From an uncultured Prevotella sp. (GTDB taxonomy: Bacteria > Bacteroidota > Bacteroidia > Bacteroidales > Bacteroidaceae): a DNA stretch of 46,937 nt. Made by a program: the position numbers and the translations under genes. The stretch is taken from assembly GCA_900314995.1 (NCBI GenBank), contig OMXK01000026.1, positions 1 to 46,937 on the forward strand, given 5' to 3'. This document shows, one piece after another, positions 44,815 through 46,937 of the stretch (the first letter of the stretch is position 1; every line of letters starts with the position of its first letter). The notes under the pieces are model-generated. The model did no database searches. It was not told the DNA's origin and saw only the letters and a list, made by a program, of their open reading frames with translations.

Positions 44815-46119
44815 TCATTCCAGCCCCACCTCTGGCATGGGAATCTTACGGTTGGCATTCTCCTTGGCACCAAGGTCGATCAGTTCACGACCTTTCTGAA
44901 CGACACTCTGCCGACCCGTAATCAGCTTGTTGTTGGTACTGTCGTAGGCCTTCTGCACAGCCTCTATCTTCGTACCCAGGTCGTTGTAGCGCTGCACGAA
45001 ATCACCCAGACGGTCGAGCAACTGCTCAGCCAGTCCGAACACCTTCTCCTGGTTCTCCGCCTGTTGGTTCTGCACCCAGGCGATATGGATCATGTGGAGG
45101 ATGCCCAGCAGGTTCTGCTCACCTGTCACAAAGACCTTCTTCTCAAACGCCTCGCGCCAGAGCGTCGGATCGTTGGCGAGTGCAAGCTGTAACGACGACT
45201 CAAAGGGTACGAACATGATTACGAAGTCTACTGTCTCGCGCCCGTTCTTGATATACTTAGAGTAATCCTTACGTGCCAGTTCGTTCACATGACTGCGAAC
45301 GCTCTTGATATGATCCTGCAGATAGCGCTCCTTATCCTCAGGTGTCTCGGCATTGACATATTTCTCATAGGCTACGAGCGACACCTTCGAGTCGACGATG
45401 GCATCCTGCCCCTGCGGATAGTGCAGGATCACGTCTGGCTGCATCTCCTTGCCCGTCTCGTCATTCTTCAACGGGCGCCCCAGTTCGTCTCTTAGCCGCG
45501 CCTGCACCTCGTAGTGGATACCCTCCGTGAGTCCCTGCGATGCCAGCAAGTCGCCCAGGATGATCTCACCCATGTTACCACTCACCTTATTATCGCGGCG
45601 CAGCACGTTGGCCAGACCTTCCGTCTTCTCGCCAAGCTGCTGTGTCTGCTGCATCATCTGCATCATCTGTTCACGGAACGAAGCCGAGTGGGCCGCACTC
45701 TCTTTCTGCGTGTCGGTGATAGCCTTCTGCATATTGGCGATGGCCTCTTTCAGCGGCTGGGTGATGCCCGTCATCGCCTCGGTATTCTGCTCCTTCAGCT
45801 TCGTGGCACTGGTCTCCATCAGCTGCTGCGCCATATTCTTAAAGCGATCCTCGTGGCGTTTCAGTTCGTCGTCCATCTGCTGGCGCACCAGTTCCAGTTC
45901 CCTACCCTGCGACTCCGCACGGGCGTGAAGCTCCTTGTTCTCCGACTCCAGATGCCCCACACGGCTCGTGGCAGCACTCAGCTGTTCGTTGCGCATCGCC
46001 AGCTCGATATCCTTCTTGCCGCCCTCGATACGCAGTGCGTCCATCTTGCGGTCCATCAACAGGTAAAGCACCACTGCTCCCACGACGACACCGATCAAAA
46101 TATATAAGACAATCATCAT
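44815..46119 (-). CDS. rmuC: RmuC family protein
   Basis: A 434-residue protein with an N-terminal membrane anchor (VLYILIGVVVGAVVLYLL), a long coiled coil (about 30-180) and a C-terminal RmuC nuclease-like domain: GNMGEIILGDLL, MQPDVILHYPQGQDAIVDSKVSL, YEKYVNA and FVIMFVPFESSL. The Asp...DSK arrangement resembles a PD-(D/E)XK core. RmuC limits inversions at short inverted repeats in Escherichia coli. It diverges from the DUF4332 gene. The start may be at 46119 or 46116. Confidence 0.94.
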   Translation of the reverse strand: MMIVLYILIGVVVGAVVLYLLMDRKMDALRIEGGKKDIELAMRNEQLSAATSRVGHLESENKELHARAESQGRELELVRQQMDDELKRHEDRFKNMAQQLMETSATKLKEQNTEAMTGITQPLKEAIANMQKAITDTQKESAAHSASFREQMMQMMQQTQQLGEKTEGLANVLRRDNKVSGNMGEIILGDLLASQGLTEGIHYEVQARLRDELGRPLKNDETGKEMQPDVILHYPQGQDAIVDSKVSLVAYEKYVNAETPEDKERYLQDHIKSVRSHVNELARKDYSKYIKNGRETVDFVIMFVPFESSLQLALANDPTLWREAFEKKVFVTGEQNLLGILHMIHIAWVQNQQAENQEKVFGLAEQLLDRLGDFVQRYNDLGTKIEAVQKAYDSTNNKLITGRQSVVQKGRELIDLGAKENANRKIPMPEVGLE

Positions 46120-46137
46120 AATTCGTTAATTTTGATG

Positions 46138-46145
46138 CAAAATTA
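46138..46145 (-). promoter_or_regulatory. -7 box of rmuC
   Basis: TAATTTTG on the minus strand followed by CA, about 20 nt upstream of the rmuC ATG. Confidence 0.55.
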
Positions 46146-46187
46146 AAAAAAATCCGCGTAATTCTGCGTTATCTCTATCTTTTTTTG

Positions 46188-46195
46188 TATTTTTG
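46188..46195 (+). promoter_or_regulatory. -7 box of the DUF4332 gene
   Basis: TATTTTTG followed by CCC, about 43 nt ahead of the ATG. Confidence 0.5.
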
Positions 46196-46237
46196 CCCCA
46201 ACAAAACCGTTACATCAATCACTAAAAACTTTACATT

Positions 46238-46645
46238 ATGGATTACAAGATTATTGACATCGAAGGTGTAGGCGACGTCTATGCAGAGAAGCTGACAGCC
46301 GCTGGTATCAACAAGGTAAGCGAACTGCTCGAGAAGTGTGCAGACCCCAAGGGCCGCAAGGCTTTGGCAGAAGCAACAGAAATCAGCGAGAAACTGATTC
46401 TGCGCTGGACGAACCATGCCGACCTGTTCCGCATCAACGGCGTAGGTCCTCAGTTTGCCGAGTTGCTGGAGAAGGCAGGTGTTGACACCGTGAAGGAGTT
46501 CCGTCACCGTGTAGCCGAGAACCTGCAGCCGAAGCTCGAAGAGATCAACGCTGAGTTCCACATCTGCGGCCGTGTTCCCGCAGTCACTGAGGTACAGAAG
46601 ATGATCAACCAGGCCAAGGAACTGGAACCAAAGGTGACTTACTAA
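46238..46645 (+). CDS. DUF4332 helix-hairpin-helix protein
   Basis: A 135-residue soluble protein made largely of two helix-hairpin-helix-like units: IEGVGDVYAEKLTAAGINKV (with 20 residues to the second helix) and INGVGPQFAELLEKAGVDTV. This GVG-AxxLxxAG pattern marks DUF4332 and resembles DNA-binding HhH motifs in repair proteins and ribosomal S13. No catalytic domain is attached. It has its own promoter, divergent from rmuC, and a strong terminator. DNA binding is likely but not shown. Confidence 0.9.
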   Translation: MDYKIIDIEGVGDVYAEKLTAAGINKVSELLEKCADPKGRKALAEATEISEKLILRWTNHADLFRINGVGPQFAELLEKAGVDTVKEFRHRVAENLQPKLEEINAEFHICGRVPAVTEVQKMINQAKELEPKVTY

Positions 46646-46656
46646 ACACAAAAGAC

Positions 46657-46684
46657 TCCCTCGCCAGTTGGCGGGGGAATTTTT
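46657..46684 (+). terminator. intrinsic terminator of the DUF4332 gene
   Basis: TCCCTCGCCA (46657-46666) pairs with TGGCGGGGGA (46669-46678), one G-U pair, GT loop, followed by a T-run. Confidence 0.85.
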
Positions 46685-46688
46685 ACCT

Positions 46689-46732
46689 TGGGGCCTGGCC
46701 CCAGCACTAAGTTTTGGGGCCTGACCCCAGAG
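46689..46732. repeat. two GGGGCCTG(A/G)CCCC palindromes
   Basis: TTGGGGCCTGGCCCCAG (46688-46704) and TTGGGGCCTGACCCCAG (46716-46732) are 28 nt apart; each is close to a perfect palindrome. Such GGGGTCAGGCCCC elements resemble REP sequences mobilised by Y1-type transposases in other bacteria; no such transposase is visible here. Confidence 0.65.
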
Positions 46733-46746
46733 GTAAAGTTTTGCGG

Positions 46747-46834
46747 AGTTTGCAGGGATGTATCTACCAGTTTGCAGGGACATAACCATCAGTTTGCAGG
46801 GACTAATCTCATAGTTTGCAGGGACTAATCTCAG
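46747..46834. repeat. four 22-bp tandem repeats
   Basis: Units start at 46747, 46769, 46791 and 46813. Each begins AGTTTGCAGGGA; the last 10 nt vary, and units 3 and 4 differ only at the last base. No spacers separate units, so this is not a CRISPR array. Unit 1 ends CTACC, giving the CTACCAGTTTG junction also seen at 34734-34744. Confidence 0.9.
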
Positions 46835-46937
46835 TTCCGGACAGCGGTTGATGTCCTCACGCAGTTTCTTCATCGCCGACTTGGCCTGCCTGGTATGCGG
46901 CGTATAGATCCGGGCCAGGTCCCTTTTCAGATATTCA
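46835..46937 (-). pseudogene. truncated end of a gene entering from the right
   Basis: The minus-strand frame from the window edge reads EYLKRDLARIYTPHTRQAKS, then AMKKLREDINRCPEL, and runs without a stop into the 22-bp repeats. Beyond that point the frame is antisense to the DUF4332 gene and not credible. The natural 3' end appears lost or replaced at the repeat boundary. The Arg/Lys-rich helical sequence suggests a nucleic-acid-binding protein such as a mobile-element protein, but I do not recognise the family. Confidence 0.45.

Noticed and set aside
44815-46645. RmuC and DUF4332 as a defence or repair island
   Set aside because: Both are common chromosomal genes, divergently transcribed from separate promoters; adjacency alone is not evidence of a system.
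46175-46834. 232-aa minus-strand ORF continuing from the right-edge fragment
   Set aside because: Most of it is antisense to the well-supported DUF4332 gene, and its middle is the translation of 22-bp repeats in rotating frames.
46747-46834. CRISPR array
   Set aside because: Units are contiguous with a 22-nt period, there are no unique spacers, and no cas genes are present.
46835-46937. naming the right-edge fragment a transposase
   Set aside because: Only about 35 residues are visible and no DDE, HUH or recombinase motif is among them.

Overview
The window looks like chromosome of a member of the Bacteroidota, most likely a Prevotella-like genus. Reasons: many genes are preceded by the Bacteroidota promoter (TTTG about 20 nt upstream of TAnnTTTG, usually TATCTTTG, TACCTTTG or TAACTTTG); Shine-Dalgarno sequences are scarce; and the families are typical of the group (smalltalk peptide, HTCS-like propeller sensors, DUF2723, DUF3667, a T9SS tail remnant, an inositol-lipid operon). 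This assignment is inferred from content. No rRNA, tRNA, CRISPR array or intact insertion sequence was seen.

Layout. 1-354: REP-like inverted and direct repeats, a 37-aa smalltalk gene and its terminator. 466-1386: exported protein of unknown function. 1748-11719 (minus): LacI regulator, two paralogous propeller sensors (one with a degenerate kinase, one with no kinase) and a GH31 alpha-xylosidase-like enzyme, closely spaced and probably one carbohydrate-response operon. 11826-11930 (plus): candidate orphan small RNA. 11964-16415 (minus): tight five-gene inositol-phospholipid operon (nucleotidyltransferase, ATP-grasp, CDP-alcohol phosphatidyltransferase, HAD, inositol-phosphate synthase). 16516-18623 (minus): GSGD-repeat lipoprotein and PAS histidine kinase. 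18806-25115 (plus): RlmL-like methyltransferase, DPP-IV-like peptidase, PurD and two membrane proteins. 25208-32735 (plus): DUF2723 glycosyltransferase-like protein, polysaccharide deacetylase, GH3 and an alpha/beta hydrolase. 32801-34278: DUF3667 and a hot-dog thioesterase from divergent promoters.

34279-34910 has no gene. It holds a set of perfect inverted repeats around an AT-only palindrome, followed by 22-bp tandem repeats. 34911-46645 returns to ordinary genes: beta-barrel-like protein, NAD kinase, DJ-1/IspD/RecG operon, NlpC/P60 and CapA, M23/LysM peptidase, HerA-like ATPase, PPTase and RmuC, DUF4332. 46646-46937 has a terminator, GGCCTGACCCC-type repeats, four 22-bp repeats and the broken end of a gene entering from the right.

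The least explained items are the palindromic element at 34316-34800 and its 22-bp repeats, which recur at the right edge; the kinase-less sensor that shares a C-terminal tail with its neighbour; and the nucleotidyltransferase and ATP-grasp genes built into the inositol-lipid operon.
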